Assembly: GCA_963995525.1 (NCBI GenBank)
Contig: OZ023213.1
Span: 36,142,350 to 36,206,349 of the forward strand
Length of the DNA stretch: 64,000 bases
Reading direction: 5' to 3'
Source: Escarpia spicata
Taxonomy: Eukaryota > Annelida > Polychaeta > Sabellida > Siboglinidae
Notes under the pieces: model-generated
Database searches by the model: none
What the model was told of the DNA's origin: nothing
The model's input: the letters and a program-made list of their open reading frames with translations, nothing else
In this document: positions 22,671-54,396 of the stretch, piece after piece
Position numbering within the stretch: the first letter of the stretch is position 1
Layout of the letters: every line of letters begins with the position of its first letter
Position numbers and translations under genes: made by a program

Positions 22671-23417
22671 GTGGTGGACTCGCTAAATCTAGAGAAGCTT
22701 TGCACTTCACAATTGTCTGAATTAGTAGTCGGAAGCGAAGACGAACTGGTAAAGCTAACTATTATGACGATCTTCACGATGACACTCATTGTGTTCACCA
22801 TTTTCACATACTTGGCATTCGGGCTTGTAGCGGTTCTGCCAACCATGAAAACTGCTATTACTGTTTTCATCCCGCGGGCCGCATTGTGGACAATTTAACT
22901 TTTAGGCCACCCGCCGCATGAAATATCTCCGCGGCCGCAGGTTGCAGACTCCTGCAATAGCCAACACAATAGATTAGCCACAGAATGCATAATTCAATCT
23001 CGTCTCCTCGAGGTTCTCATTGGAAACCAAAACTTGCGGTTGTTTGTCAGTCGTTAGGCGAATTTAAAAGAGTGCTAACATTGTTATATTACCTTCATCA
23101 TTAATATTGATGACCTAATATATGACCAACATAAATTGTGTAGGTAGTACTTTCAGGCCACGGAATTAGTGAAGATATGTGTCTACCTTGCAAACATAAT
23201 ACAACATTACCAGTCTTGCATGGCATCGCCTTGACTGTGCCTACATTTTCCGTGCTAGTCTGCAATTCAAGGTGCACGCCTTTATTTTCCCAATGCAGTT
23301 TGAACACAGCCTGTTTGATTGCTCGCAACGCACAAACGTGGCTTCCACGTGTATATCATATTAACCACCGACATTTGACGCTCATCTTGCTTTACTAAGT
23401 CTGCACCGTTAGGTTAG

Positions 23418-23715
23418 AAGTTGCTATCTGTTCCTAGAGTTAAGACAAAGGCTGGAACTCGAGCTTTTTTAGTTGCCGCGCCAAATATATGGAATTCGCT
23501 TCCCGTTAATGTTAAATCAGCAGAAAATATTGTTACATTTCGTCGTCACCTCAAAACCTATCTTTTCAATATCGCCTATCCTCCCTAGCTTCCTAGCACA
23601 TCCATCCATTTGTTGACGACTTTCGCCTATCACACGAGTACGAGACTGCTTAATCCTTCGGTTTTGTTGCGCCACTGAGCTCGGATTGTCTGAGGATATT
23701 TACAATACAATACAA
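23418..23715 (+). mobile_element. LINE 3' end (CR1/L2 type)
   Basis: The plus strand encodes AGTRAFLVAAPNIWNSLPVN and ENIVTFRRHLKTYLFNIAYP, the usual C-terminus of CR1/L2 reverse transcriptases, followed by an ACAATACAATACAATA tail. The protein is truncated at its left border. It is absent from the first duplicate. Confidence 0.8.
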
Positions 23716-23925
23716 TACAATAACTTTATTGTCTGTTGGGTTACAGAAAATTTCCTTTAGGCTTGTTCATATAAAATCCTACATATGTATGTATACAAGG
23801 TTAAGATACGTACTAAGAGCGAGGTTATCACATAATATTCATATCACATGCACAAAAGGATATAGTGATAGATCATATGCACATAGATAAGTAAACCACA
23901 ATAAATAAGTAAGTAAGTAACAGTA
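23716..23925 (-). mobile_element. second LINE 3' tail in opposite orientation
   Basis: Starting from the shared ACAATACAATAC run, the sequence AACTTTATTGTCTGTTGGG reads as a reversed LINE 3' end (CAATAAAGTT). Two LINE tails seem joined head to head. No coding trace remains. Confidence 0.45.
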
Positions 23926-24267
23926 ACAAATTTCTTATTGGGTTAAATGTGAAGTAAATAAAATTTTGGAATGCCTCAATTGGAGCGGTTTCAGGCTTTG
24001 CATAATATGCTACCGTCGTGAGTACAAATGAAACATGATGTAGCTTATTGCCTTTGAACGTTTTTCTCTCTAACTGTTAGTTCTATAAGCAGTGCCTCGA
24101 AGTGTCTCAATGAACGGGTTGAAAATCATTGTCAAATATCGTCGTGAAAACATGTGTAACCCTGTCAGAAAGACGTCAATGTACGTGTGTATCCGTTCGA
24201 ACAGATTAGTTCAGATCATCACTGTTAATTTCTGGATAGTTTGTATCTGGCCATATATTTTATCGTG

Positions 24268-24528
24268 TGAGTGAGTTAGTGAGTGAGTGAGTGATTGGGT
24301 GAGTGAGTGAGTGAGTGAGTGAGTGAGTGAGTGAGTGAGTGAGTGAGTGAGTGAGTGAGTGAGTGAGTGAGTGAGTGAGTGAGTGAGTGAGTGAGTGAGT
24401 GAGTGAGTGAGTGAGTGAGTGAGTGAGTGAGTGAGTGAGTGAGTGAGTGAGTGAGTGAGTGAGTGAGTGAGTGAGTGAGTGAGTGAGTGAGTGAGTGAGT
24501 GAGTGAGTGAGTGAGTGAGTGAGTGAGT
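24268..24528. repeat. (GTGA)n microsatellite
   Basis: About 65 units of GTGA, the second such array in the window (first at 1676). Confidence 0.98.
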
Positions 24529-24765
<237 letters not shown>

Positions 24766-24770
24766 CATAA

Positions 24771-25330
24771 TATATAATAATAACACTTTATTTGGACACC
24801 ATCAAATCCGGGACGGTGGCCCCGTTCACGGGTGTGTACATTAACATACTAAATAGCTTAACATTATAATTAGTCCAGGTAAATAATAAAATAATAATAA
24901 AGATAGGTTATAGATTAAAACATGTTAAAACTGTAGAATGTTCCTCTGTGTAAATTATTTAAAATAGATATTTACAAATTAAACTGCATTCGTTAAAAGT
25001 AATATTAAATGTGTGAAATATAAAAAACACTAATACCATGAATACTACAATGATAATAAATAATGAATACTACAATGATAATAAATAATGAATACTACAA
25101 TGATAATAAATAACGTAATATGTAATATATGTGTTAAAGTCCAATGTCAGTCATGTAAAACCCATTAAGTGGGAAGAACAATGTCTTTAGTTGTTTCTTA
25201 AATTGAGGGAGATTGCCGGTGTTGCGCATGCTCATGGGAAGTTTGTTCCACAGAGTGGGGCCAGCACAAGCAAATGCACGGCGGCCGAAACGTTCTAAGT
25301 CCACTCTAGGAACTTGCAAGAGTAACCCGC
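24771..25330 (-). mobile_element. LINE 3' fragment (CR1/L2 type)
   Basis: The minus strand encodes VPRVDLERFGRRAFACAGPT and LWNKLPMSMRNTGNLPQFKK (25320-25170), a CR1/L2 C-terminus. The 3' end on the left carries AATAATAATAACACTTTATT. It lies in the interval that interrupts copy 2 of the segmental duplication. Confidence 0.8.
25033..25117. repeat. 28-bp minisatellite, three units
   Basis: Three copies of ATGAATACTACAATGATAAT plus AAATA inside the LINE 3' region. Confidence 0.9.
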
Positions 25331-25647
25331 TTGCGTGTGCGTGGATATGTGTACGTGCGTGTATGTTTGTGCGCAAGTTCGTGTGCGTGTGTTCAAATCC
25401 TTTGCCTTTCTCAAGTATTATCGGTTGTATCATATTATCCCGAACTATCCTTGAATTCCTATTAGTTCTAAGCTTCTGCTACCTGAGATTATCGCATCGA
25501 GGCCCGTGCTGGAAATTAAGAACTGACACTACTAAATCTGTTCCATGTCAGACGTTATATCTCTACACAGCACTTCAGCAACGTATATCACCTGCGTGTT
25601 CTCTCTGCTTCTGGGACACGACCGTGCCAACACTCTGAACATATGCT

Positions 25648-25785
25648 GCGTTCTGCTTCATATATCGCACCCCGGGTCTGGTCAGAAATTCATGTAACAA
25701 TGTGGCGTTTCGTCCTGAAAATGAAAGGCAAATCAAAATTATTTAGTTACCACATCTCTTTCAAAGCAGATTCAGATGTTACAAG
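25648..25785 (+). repeat. segmental duplication, copy 2 (right part)
   Basis: It continues copy 2 after about 1.5 kb of inserted DNA and matches 21176-21318 almost base for base. Confidence 0.9.
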
Positions 25786-25803
25786 TAGTTATTTATTATT
25801 TTA

Positions 25804-26219
<416 letters not shown>

Positions 26220-26229
26220 CGTGCGTGCG

Positions 26230-27755
26230 TGTGTGTGTGTCTGAACTTGTGTTATGACTGAAAGGTATATTTCATATTGTGTTTACACAGCTATGAACGG
26301 GATGGGTCTAGATATATGGTGCTATACACACTTTAGTAATTATAATAATAACTTAGATCGTCGTTGTTCTAAAACGCGGACACACACTCGATGATATACC
26401 CTTTCAACGCGGACCAGTTTTTTTCCAATCGCCCAAGAACGACTATAACGTTTATGTCATTTACCGAAAATTTGACCAAGGAAATGACAACATACTTAGT
26501 GATCGATGGTGTTCCATTTGGTACGCTGCGTTTTATTCGTTCAACTTAAACTTGCCCTCATAACATTTAAAGACATGATGTATTTTCGACAGCGGCGGAG
26601 GTTCAAAAATAGTTGACGTGAACTGTGGTCTAGCCATTGGCCAGAGACACCTGATATGTAGCCAAGACAAACGTGTTGCTACTCTGACGGGAACTCTTAA
26701 AACTAGGAAACAGAACACAGTAGATTTTACGTTGGTAATTTGTTTGTCTTATTTGGGTTTATTTTAAGAAAATTGTGCTTGAGAAAATTCTGAAACTTCA
26801 TGATGTAATTGGTATTTTGAACAAATGTATTCAAAACCACTCCTCTCCAGCTCCTTTAAGATGCATGCATCTTGCATCATGCCCATCCCTATTAACCAGA
26901 ATCGACATATGCTATTGCTCCCACGAGTGCTATAAGAATCAAATTTGCATCCAGCCAGTCCAGTGACAATTCAGTCACCACATCTGCTGATATTAGTTAT
27001 CAGAGATCAATTGAACCCAGTTCAAATCATATCTAACGTATTTCTTCAAAATTCCAAATTACCTTTTTAGTTCCTACATTTGGGTGAAACACAACAGGAA
27101 GGCTAACTGCACTCTGAACCTGTGGCTCTCCGGCAATAGGACTGGCTATTTCCGGCTGTCTGACCATGAACTTGCGCTGTCACGCGACAGAAAATGACAA
27201 CGAATTGACGCGACTCTAGTAGCGACCGAAATCAAGATGTTGCCAGTTTGCGTTATGTCGATCAATTGAGGTTGACATCTGAGGCAGATTATTGTGCATC
27301 GCGTGACAAGTCGCACGCAAATTAAGTGAGATCGACGTCCTTGCGTACCTCGGAAAGCGCGTAACCGAGTACATGGCACAGGTTCTAAGGCGGCGTTGTA
27401 CGGGGAGACAAATGCACTCGCCTCCGTTCATTCATCATGTGTACCTCGGCTGAATTATCTGAGATTCGAGTGCGCTGCATCACGTGTGAATGGGCGTGCA
27501 GTTAGCTGAAGGTGCCTCCTACAGTATGCTAGCGCGTTTGTGCAACCGTATATGTACTTTTGATGAAACGAGACATATTTTAATTTACGTTTGCCAAAGC
27601 ATTAATTCATGTGATTATACAATCATATATTCGTGCACGATACGATTACGGGTGTGTTTCTGTGCTGACGTGTCGATGTTTCTTTCTCTTTCTAAGATCA
27701 CGATGTTGACAAATTCAGTGGTTTGTATGATGGCTGAGATAGCTGCATAGGTCTG
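26230..27755. other. no gene recognised
   Basis: Mixed DNA. A plus-strand frame open from about 26577 to 26770 (including CGLAIGQRHLICSQDK) and a minus-strand frame in 27146-27431 are unsupported by splice pairs or family resemblance. Confidence 0.3.
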
Positions 27756-27759
27756 AATT

Positions 27760-27935
27760 GTGTAACGCGATTCGCCAAGGCGCGATGGACAATGCGCGAT
27801 GCTATGCGCGATGGCCCTCGTCGGTCATAGCATCGCCCATTGCATTGCGCATCGCATTGAACATAGCATCACACTTACGATTATGCAATTGCATTATTCA
27901 TCGCATCGCGACATCGCGCATCATTCTGAACACAA
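27760..27935. repeat. cluster of GCGATGC/GCATCGC words
   Basis: GCGATG and the complement CATCGC occur more than ten times in about 170 bp (for example CGCGATGCTATGCGCGATGG near 27792), giving many short imperfect palindromes. Confidence 0.6.
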
Positions 27936-27984
27936 ATATTCAACATTGTTGATTACATGACACCACAAAAGATAACGTAATTGT

Positions 27985-28250
27985 GCAACAACAACGACGA
28001 CGACGACGACGAAGACAACAACGACAACAACGACAACAACGACAACAACGACGACGACAAAAATTACAACAACCATGACGACGGCGACGACAACAACGAC
28101 AACAGCAACGACAACAACAACGACAACGACGACAACGACGACAACGACGACAACGACGACAACGACATCAACAACGACAAAGAACGACAACAACGACAAC
28201 GACGACGACAACAACAACGACGAAAACGACGACGACAACAACTACACCAG
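27985..28250. repeat. (ACAACG)n/(ACG)n-type simple repeat
   Basis: An A-C-G array with no T on the plus strand over long runs. Asn/Asp and Thr reading frames across it are artefacts. Confidence 0.95.
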
Positions 28251-28806
28251 GCTGCGATGATCGATTAGTAAACGCATCTGCTATTTATGGAGATAGTGGT
28301 CTCATCCTTTATGGAGATAGTGGTCTCATCCATTAAAATGTCTAGGGTTGAGATAAGAAGTACAGTGCAGCAGTTTGGAATTAAATGATGTTTATTCGGA
28401 GTATAGTTATTGCTGCTATGAGTCAGAGCGATTGGAGCCAGAAATAACACCTCGAAAATACGCCTTTGTTGGTCGATAGCAGGATGCATGTCTCACTCAA
28501 TGTAGTAGTGTTTTATATTGACCAAGAAGACGGGTCACCGTGTTAAATGTATCTAAATAAAGGAACCACCATACCAAACTGTTCATGCAATTTGTACTTG
28601 CCTGGCAGCGGCTCTAACGCTGCATCTAGACAGGTGGATATTTTAATGACAATATTAGACACCATTAGCTAACGCAATAAGCGCAAACCTGACGCCAAAA
28701 ACATACGCCAACCGCAAAGTTAATTGAGTTCTACGTCACAGCTTTTGCGATCCAATTAAGTGTTTTCGCGGGATGTGCAATTCGACTTCGCGTATGAACG
28801 CCAACC

Positions 28807-28819
28807 ATGGATATTTCGC
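28807..28819 (+). other. candidate start exon (ATG with strong context, then donor)
   Basis: ACCATGG followed after 13 coding bases by GTAAGT. It could be a mini first exon of the downstream plus-strand gene, but its phase (1) does not join directly to the exon at 31756 (needs phase 2), so another exon would be required. Confidence 0.12.
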
Positions 28820-28829
28820 GTAAGTACAA

Positions 28830-30140
28830 ACGCCGAAATATGTCATATATAAATAGTTATGGTAAATCAAATGTAACTATACAGAGTAATAGCTACACCT
28901 TTTAGGAACACATGCTTATAAAGAAAATTTAGTTATAAATTATATGTATGCAGGTTTGACGACTTTTAAAAAGATCTATGACTTGCTTGTTTTCATCTTC
29001 AGCGATATAGTGAGGCGCAACAACAGTGCAATACACATTTGTTTATTGGACTCCAAACGCTTAGCTTAGAAACATAAGTACTGTATTTGGCGGTTTATAT
29101 GTAGATGTATGGCCTATTTACGTTGCTGACTGGACTAGATGCAGACAGTTGATTGAAAAAAGACTGTTACTGAAAACAAATGTTATTGAGCAAAGTTCGG
29201 TGACCAGCTGTCAATCAGAGTCAGCTGTGGAGTTTTTTGCAATATGTTCCCGCCGTTCATATTTAATTTAAAAAGCAAACAACGTTTATAAAAAATGAAA
29301 TGCATGAAATACACTTAATGTTTAAGAGCAATGTACACCTCCTAAAATATGATCGTTATGACAAAATGACCGCCTTGAATATAAATAAACAATTATTCTA
29401 GGCCTAATATTTGCATGGTTGTATTGATTGGTCTGTAAAAGTATTGTAAAACTTGGTAGGTATTTATTGATATTTATTCGTCTACCCCAAAACTGGCTGG
29501 AAAAAAAATATATCTGTATGATATCAATAGTTCGACAAAGCAACATTTCACAAATGGTAACGTAACAATTACTCCGACACCTCTCCCATCCCATGTATGG
29601 TTTCGTCACATACACCCGCCACGCCTAAGCTTGTCATACTTTATATATGTCCCCTAATACCTTAGGCCAATTAAAGAAAACATTACCCATTACGGTACCC
29701 CACGCTGTGGTATACAAACATATCATGATTAGGCTATGTTATTGCATAACAGGACTTGAGAAAAAAATGTTTGCTTAGCCTAATCGCACGAGCCGGAATG
29801 GTTGCACTGGGGTTCGCGTTTGCCGTTCTTGCGTCCTAGGCTAAATTCTACATACCTGCGATTATTCATTGCAATAAAGGTTAAATTGTTCCGTTAACAC
29901 ATTTATACATATATCTATATATTTCGTACATGCATTTTATTGTTAGTAACACACAGAAAAAAATCACTACATATGAGAAAACAATTACCTGCTGGAACCG
30001 ATCGTAAAATCGTTCACTGCGCGCTTAACTAATGGTATGTTATTAGACGTCGACACGAGATCTGCGGTTTACTTCAAATTTGAGGTCGCGTTCAGATTGG
30101 GCGTACGTGGCGCTTAATTAAACGTTAGCTAATGGTCTCT
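28830..30140. other. no gene or repeat recognised
   Basis: AT-rich DNA without a supported feature. Confidence 0.4.
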
Positions 30141-30229
30141 AATATTATAATTGGACCTGGGAGGGCACATCTGCAAACTACGAGATAACCGACGGACATC
30201 GCGTATCACAAGCTGGAGACGTTGCGAAA

Positions 30230-30420
30230 GGAAATGATCTAGAGGAAGACCGGCGAGACGGTGGAGAGACGATCTAGACGAGTATTGGAAGGACACCATC
30301 TGGCAGATTTGAAAACGATATGCTGAGGCCTTCGCCCAACCACGGTATACGGCTGCACACTGATGACGATGATGATGATGAACATTATAATAATAAACAC
30401 ATGTTAGCAGACAAATATGC
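30230..30420 (+). mobile_element. LINE C-terminal fragment
   Basis: The plus strand reads RGRPARRWRDDLDEYWKDT-like sequence and then RYAEAFAQPRYTAAH, ending in a GATGATGATGATGA tail. This is the common end of an endonuclease-type LINE polyprotein; only the last ~50 codons remain. Confidence 0.6.
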
Positions 30421-30539
30421 TACATAAAAATCAAACAGCTAATAGCAGTTCTATACTATTTCATTAATTGTACAAGCCTTTAAACCGTGCTGAATTCTCA
30501 ATTTAAACGTATATGCATTTGTAATCTTGGGTTTGCTTA

Positions 30540-31110
30540 TCCATTTCCGGACGTTGCAGCCTTGATGGATTGTCTATAGACAGCTCTTTCGTTTGCCAGT
30601 ATCCCCTCTCGCCAGACGTGTGCTCCCATCCATTCCTCTATGTTCTTCCCCCATTATCTCCTAGGTCTTCCTCTGCTTCTGCTGCCTTCCACTTTTCCTT
30701 CCATTTTTAGTCTCTCTAAAGACTGATGTCGTTTCACATGGCCGAAATAACTTAGTTTCTGTTTCTTTACAAAGTTCAATAAAGTCCCGGGTATAACACC
30801 AAGCTCATCTGCGATGGATTCGTTATTTCTACGTTCAGACCACGAACCTCGTAATATCTTTATATAACACTTTAACTCTATAACATGTTTAGTAATGTTC
30901 TTATTAAGAGTCCAGGTTTCGCATCCATACGTAGCCGTTGGAAATATGCAGACTCGGATAATTCGTAGTTTCATATCTTTGTTCGTTGCTTTCCATAGCT
31001 TCTTCATCTCCGTCAACTTTTTATTCGCCATTGCCAACCTCCACTTGATCTCTTTCGTCCCATCTCCATCCGCTTCTATCAGTTTTCTATCAGTTATCTG
31101 CATTTGTACG
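30540..31110 (-). mobile_element. LINE reverse-transcriptase C-terminal fragment
   Basis: The minus strand has a 149-codon open frame with FPTATYGCETWTLNKN, ILRGSWSERRNNESIADE, QKLSYFGHVKRH and RSRGRPRR, followed by a MGAHVWREGI-like end before 30540. This is a well-known block at the end of LINE reverse transcriptases in invertebrates (RTE/CR1 groups). The 5' part with the catalytic box is absent. Confidence 0.85.
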
Positions 31111-31755
31111 TGTCGTTAATTGCAATGTTTTGTTTAACAGCATTCAGCGACTTGTCGAATTTTAGAGTTATTAAGCTAAATGTGACCTTTTTCTGATGAC
31201 ATGTTTACACGAGTTGACGTTAGTCGTAGCAAACATGTCGCTCGCGCTACAGCTCGTAAGACAGCCTATTCAATATTATTCAGGAATTGCTGTAAGCATT
31301 TATAAATACACAGTGCTGAGTAGCTTCACACATAATTTAGACTTGTTAAATAGGTATTGATTACTTACTCTTTGTGGCAATAAGATTATTCGTGTACACC
31401 AGGATTTGTCATCAATGTAACGGCAAGCAATCGCACTCAAAGGTGATCTAGTCCGTAGACTGGGTTTAAACTGGTGTGTTCGTTCTAATACCCACGTATG
31501 CATGCGGCCAGGTCTTGCTGGGATACAACAAACATTTAATGTCATTCAAAACGTAATTGCACTAAAACAACGTACAACAGCAATCCACATTTATTTATGT
31601 TTCTCTAATAATATTTGTGGGATAATCGTAATAATAATAATATTTATACGGTCAAACATTAGTTAAATTAAAATAAGTATTGAAAATAAAATATATAAAT
31701 GTACTAAAATTGCAAACGACATGTCTCCATTGAAACCAATGTTGATATCTTGCAG

Positions 31756-51401
<19,646 letters not shown>

Positions 51402-52024
51402 ACAACCGGAAGTGCTAAGTGAAGTTCACTTGTCAGCCATGTTGGAGGTGAATTGACGCGGAAATTGAACAGAGTTTCTGTGAAACTGTTGCTATTGCTA
51501 ATATTGCGAGAAATGATTCCTCATCCACTGATAAACTATGCATGCAATTAGCAGTGCTTAATGCTACGTGTTTGTGTGTCAATTACTGTACAATACGTTT
51601 ACTACATCAAGTCAGAGCAAGGCTGTGTTGGTGTCTAATTGGTTGCCGTTATTACGCATTATAAACACAATTATTGCGCGACTGGAATGAGCAGAGACGA
51701 ACCAAGCCCTATATTTACAGGGAGACGAAAGTTGAACTCCCGTCTGGCATTACAGGCGATTATTGCAGTTTTTTCTCACGCTGGCTGCATGAACTGTTTG
51801 CATTGTAGCATACGTTCTGATGTGTATGTGCATATGATTTACTGTTCGACCACCAGGAGTGTACCTAGACTGAAGATATAATGTCCTGGTTGTAAGGACC
51901 ATAAGCAGGTATTTTCATGGATATCATAGGCCTACTGCCATTATATGTCTAAACATCTTGAGATATTAAAATGTGTCTTTTATGATTATGGAGTCTTGCA
52001 AAAAATACTGACATGAATTTATTT

Positions 52025-52140
52025 GTGAATGTGTGTGTATGTGTGCGCGTGTGCGCGTGTGCGCGTGTGCGCGCGCGTGTTGATGTACTTGTGTATGTAT
52101 GAGTATGTACGCTTTCGCATGCGTTTGTCTGTGCACGTGC
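52025..52140. repeat. TG/CG-rich simple repeat
   Basis: GTGTGCGCGTGTGCGCG tract with decaying right edge. It lies in the presumed 3' UTR or downstream region of the CVLL-ended gene. Confidence 0.85.
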
Positions 52141-52630
52141 TTGTTTGCGTAGGCGTTCGTTTGTATTCCCTACGTCGAAACCCGTATACGACATCCACTG
52201 AACACGGATTCAAAGTTATGCCGTGCGTGCACACACAAACAGTTCATACACAAACTAAGCATTTTCTACCAATATCTCCCAGTCTCACAATTAAAGTACA
52301 ACTTGACTGATAACTAGAATAATAGAAGTATTATGATATACAGCATGCTCAACGGCAAGAAGAACTTATTGTCCATTCACTGATAACTACGCAACGTTTT
52401 GGCGCAAAAAATAACTTAATAACATCTGCAGTCAACGGGCATTAAATCGTAAATTCTGACATCTTACTTGCAGAGGAAAACCAGTAATGATCCCATTTAG
52501 CATAACAACTGTAATTACAACAGTAATGACTGTGAATCAATTTAAGCATGGTCACGGCGCTATTACGGGCACTAATGACAGTAATCACGACAAGTCTTGC
52601 GGGGCGAGTGGCGTATTTGAAGTCAATTAT

Positions 52631-52636
52631 AATAAA
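52631..52636 (+). promoter_or_regulatory. candidate poly(A) signal AATAAA for the CVLL-ended gene
   Basis: The first canonical AATAAA seen on plus after the stop at 51401, 1.23 kb downstream; an ATTAAA lies nearer at 52290. Which is used is unknown. Confidence 0.3.
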
Positions 52637-52816
52637 GCTGTCGTGTGCATAGTTTAGTTGTGCGTAGTGAACTGCATAAACATATCGCGAGATCCAGTCA
52701 ACAATATGTCTGTTTATGTGTAGTAAACACTATTTGTAAATACGTAGCTTACCGTGGCGAAGCAAACGAAGTGTGATCCAGATAATTGCTTGTGAGTATC
52801 GGTATCGACAGTACTT

Positions 52817-52822
52817 TTTATT
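52817..52822 (-). promoter_or_regulatory. candidate poly(A) signal for the small secreted protein gene
   Basis: TTTATT on plus is AATAAA on minus, about 250 bases after the stop codon at 53075, a normal 3' UTR length. Confidence 0.5.
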
Positions 52823-53074
52823 GACGGTAAAAAACGAACGAACGAACGAATGACGTCACGTAATGTTGTGGTTTCCATCGCAATAACGGCATAATTTATG
52901 TTTATGCGTATTCGTTATCAAATCATTCTAGTGAAACACAGAGAAGGATCATTGTTGACATCAACTACGCTTTTACTGTATTGATAATAATGTTCGAAAT
53001 AGCCTCAAAAGGTACGTCCCGTGTAATGGACGCTTGCCTTTCATTCACCGGCATGTGTTTGCCGGCGATATTTT

Positions 53075-53206
53075 TCATTCGTAGCCGAACTCCGACCCGA
53101 AATCGTCGTCATAGTTGACGTCGGCGTAGCTATCACCGCCACCGAACCAGCTTCCAGCCCCGATGCTCCCTAGGTAGTCTCGCGGTGCCAACGCCGCCAC
53201 ATCCTC
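53075..53206 (-). CDS. coding exon 2 of the small secreted protein (Gly/Asp/Tyr-rich end)
   Basis: 43 codons plus stop, phase 0 at the acceptor. GC content is clearly above that of the surrounding intron and 3' UTR. Confidence 0.7.
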   Translation of the reverse strand, partial: EDVAALAPRDYLGSIGAGSWFGGGDSYADVNYDDDFGSEFGYE

Positions 53207-54066
53207 CTGTTGAGAACAGACACGCCACATGTTAAGTTAAACTCCGCCCTGTTAGAGGTTATCTAATGCCGTCATATTTCGGGCTACAAAATATAAACTA
53301 AAAACCCAGTTCAATAGGTTTCGTTGGGAATCTGTGTAACTGGATGTCAATGACTTGTATTACTCGGTTAGTGATTTTATGGGTATGATGAACATGTGGA
53401 AATAATATGAGTTTTTCATGAGTTTTCAATATGAAACAAGTTCGCATGAAAACAGGAATATGGCTGAATTCCTTCGAAAATAAAAACAAATATGTATCGT
53501 TTATGTGAAATTCTACGATGCGGCAGGTTTGAAAGGTGTACTTTCATTATGATTAATCGCATAGCAATACAAAACACGGTACGTATTTATGTGATAACAT
53601 CTGGCGGATAGCATTCAGAATTCGGAAGTGAGAATACCACACGAGAGCGCATATAAAAATGGTTACACCGAAGAAAACGCTTCGTCAACATACACTTTTT
53701 GGCTCACCAAAAGTGACTTATGTCTTCAAGAATAATAATGTGTGCTCAATCTCAAATGATAGAATGAATCGGCGAAGATCGAGCGATAATCTTAGTATAT
53801 TGATATTACCATATCAATGTCTACAAAACTTACGTTTGAGGGGGATGAGGCCAGATGAAAGTACTTTCGTTTAATATCGGACATGGACGTTCTGAGATGA
53901 TCCCTAAGCTGTGTGCGATATCAGAATTAACAACAGTAACGCAACTTACCCCATTACCCTCTTCTGTCTCGGAAGGGTCATAAAGCGGTTTCGCTGAGGT
54001 GGACTTGCAGGACACGAGCAGTACCAATAACATGAACACCAGACCAGGATATTGTTTCGACACCAT
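53075..54066 (-). CDS. small secreted protein precursor, 82 residues, two coding exons
   Basis: Exon 2 starts after the acceptor ACTTGTAG and has a start in strong context (GTCGCCATGG, ATG at 54066). It encodes MVSKQYPG then a hydrophobic core FMLLVLLVSC and STSA, a typical signal peptide with cleavage likely after Ala25. It continues KPLYDPSETEEGNG to the donor GGG|GTAAGT (53949). Exon 3 begins after CTCAACAG at 53206 in the same phase (0): EDVAALAPRDYLGSIGAGSW, FGGGDSYADVNYDDDFGSEF and GYE, then TGA. The mature chain is about 57 residues, acidic, rich in Gly, Asp and Tyr, and has no Cys. I do not recognise the family. It could be a neuropeptide-like or extracellular-matrix precursor: there is one Arg-Asp and no dibasic cleavage site, so a peptide-hormone role is not evident. 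Confidence 0.7.
53950..54066 (-). CDS. coding exon 1 of the small secreted protein (signal peptide)
   Basis: 39 codons from ATG to the GTAAGT donor. The exon itself starts at 54077. A longer in-frame start upstream (54099) lies before the acceptor, so it would not be used if the acceptor is. Confidence 0.7.
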
Positions 54067-54396
54067 GGCGACGAAATCTACAAGTATGGACAATTCCACA
54101 TGTGCAGTCGTTTATTTTCCGTTGTTGTCCGAGGCCACATCAGCCCAAAGTATTAATTTATGTTTGAACGAGTTATATAATACGTAGGCAGAGTTGAGTG
54201 AAACCAAAATGTTACAACTAGCACCACGGTGAAGATGACAGTGATTTTGACATCGTTGTAGTTTTAATACAAAATGTTCAAACATTTCGCATTAAACTAC
54301 GTCCAACAACGGTGGATCTTGGAAAAGCGGGGGGCAAAGTAGGGCTCATATTAGTTACCCATCAGTTTTCCATTACAAAACTATCATGGAGCAATA

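Larger units (their letters stand above)
22200..24127 (+). repeat. segmental duplication, copy 2 (left part)
   Basis: It aligns with 19700-21175. A LINE-derived segment (about 23418-23925) is present here and absent from copy 1. Similarity stops after AACGGGTTGAAAATCA (24127) and resumes at TTCTGCTTCATATATCGCA (25651). Confidence 0.9.

Noticed and set aside
27146..27431. Two overlapping minus-strand Arg/Cys-rich frames
   Set aside because: Composition unlike the confirmed exons, no start context or splice pair.
27921..28268. Val-rich, Asn/Asp-rich and Thr-rich frames
   Set aside because: Simple repeat of ACA/ACG units read in different frames.
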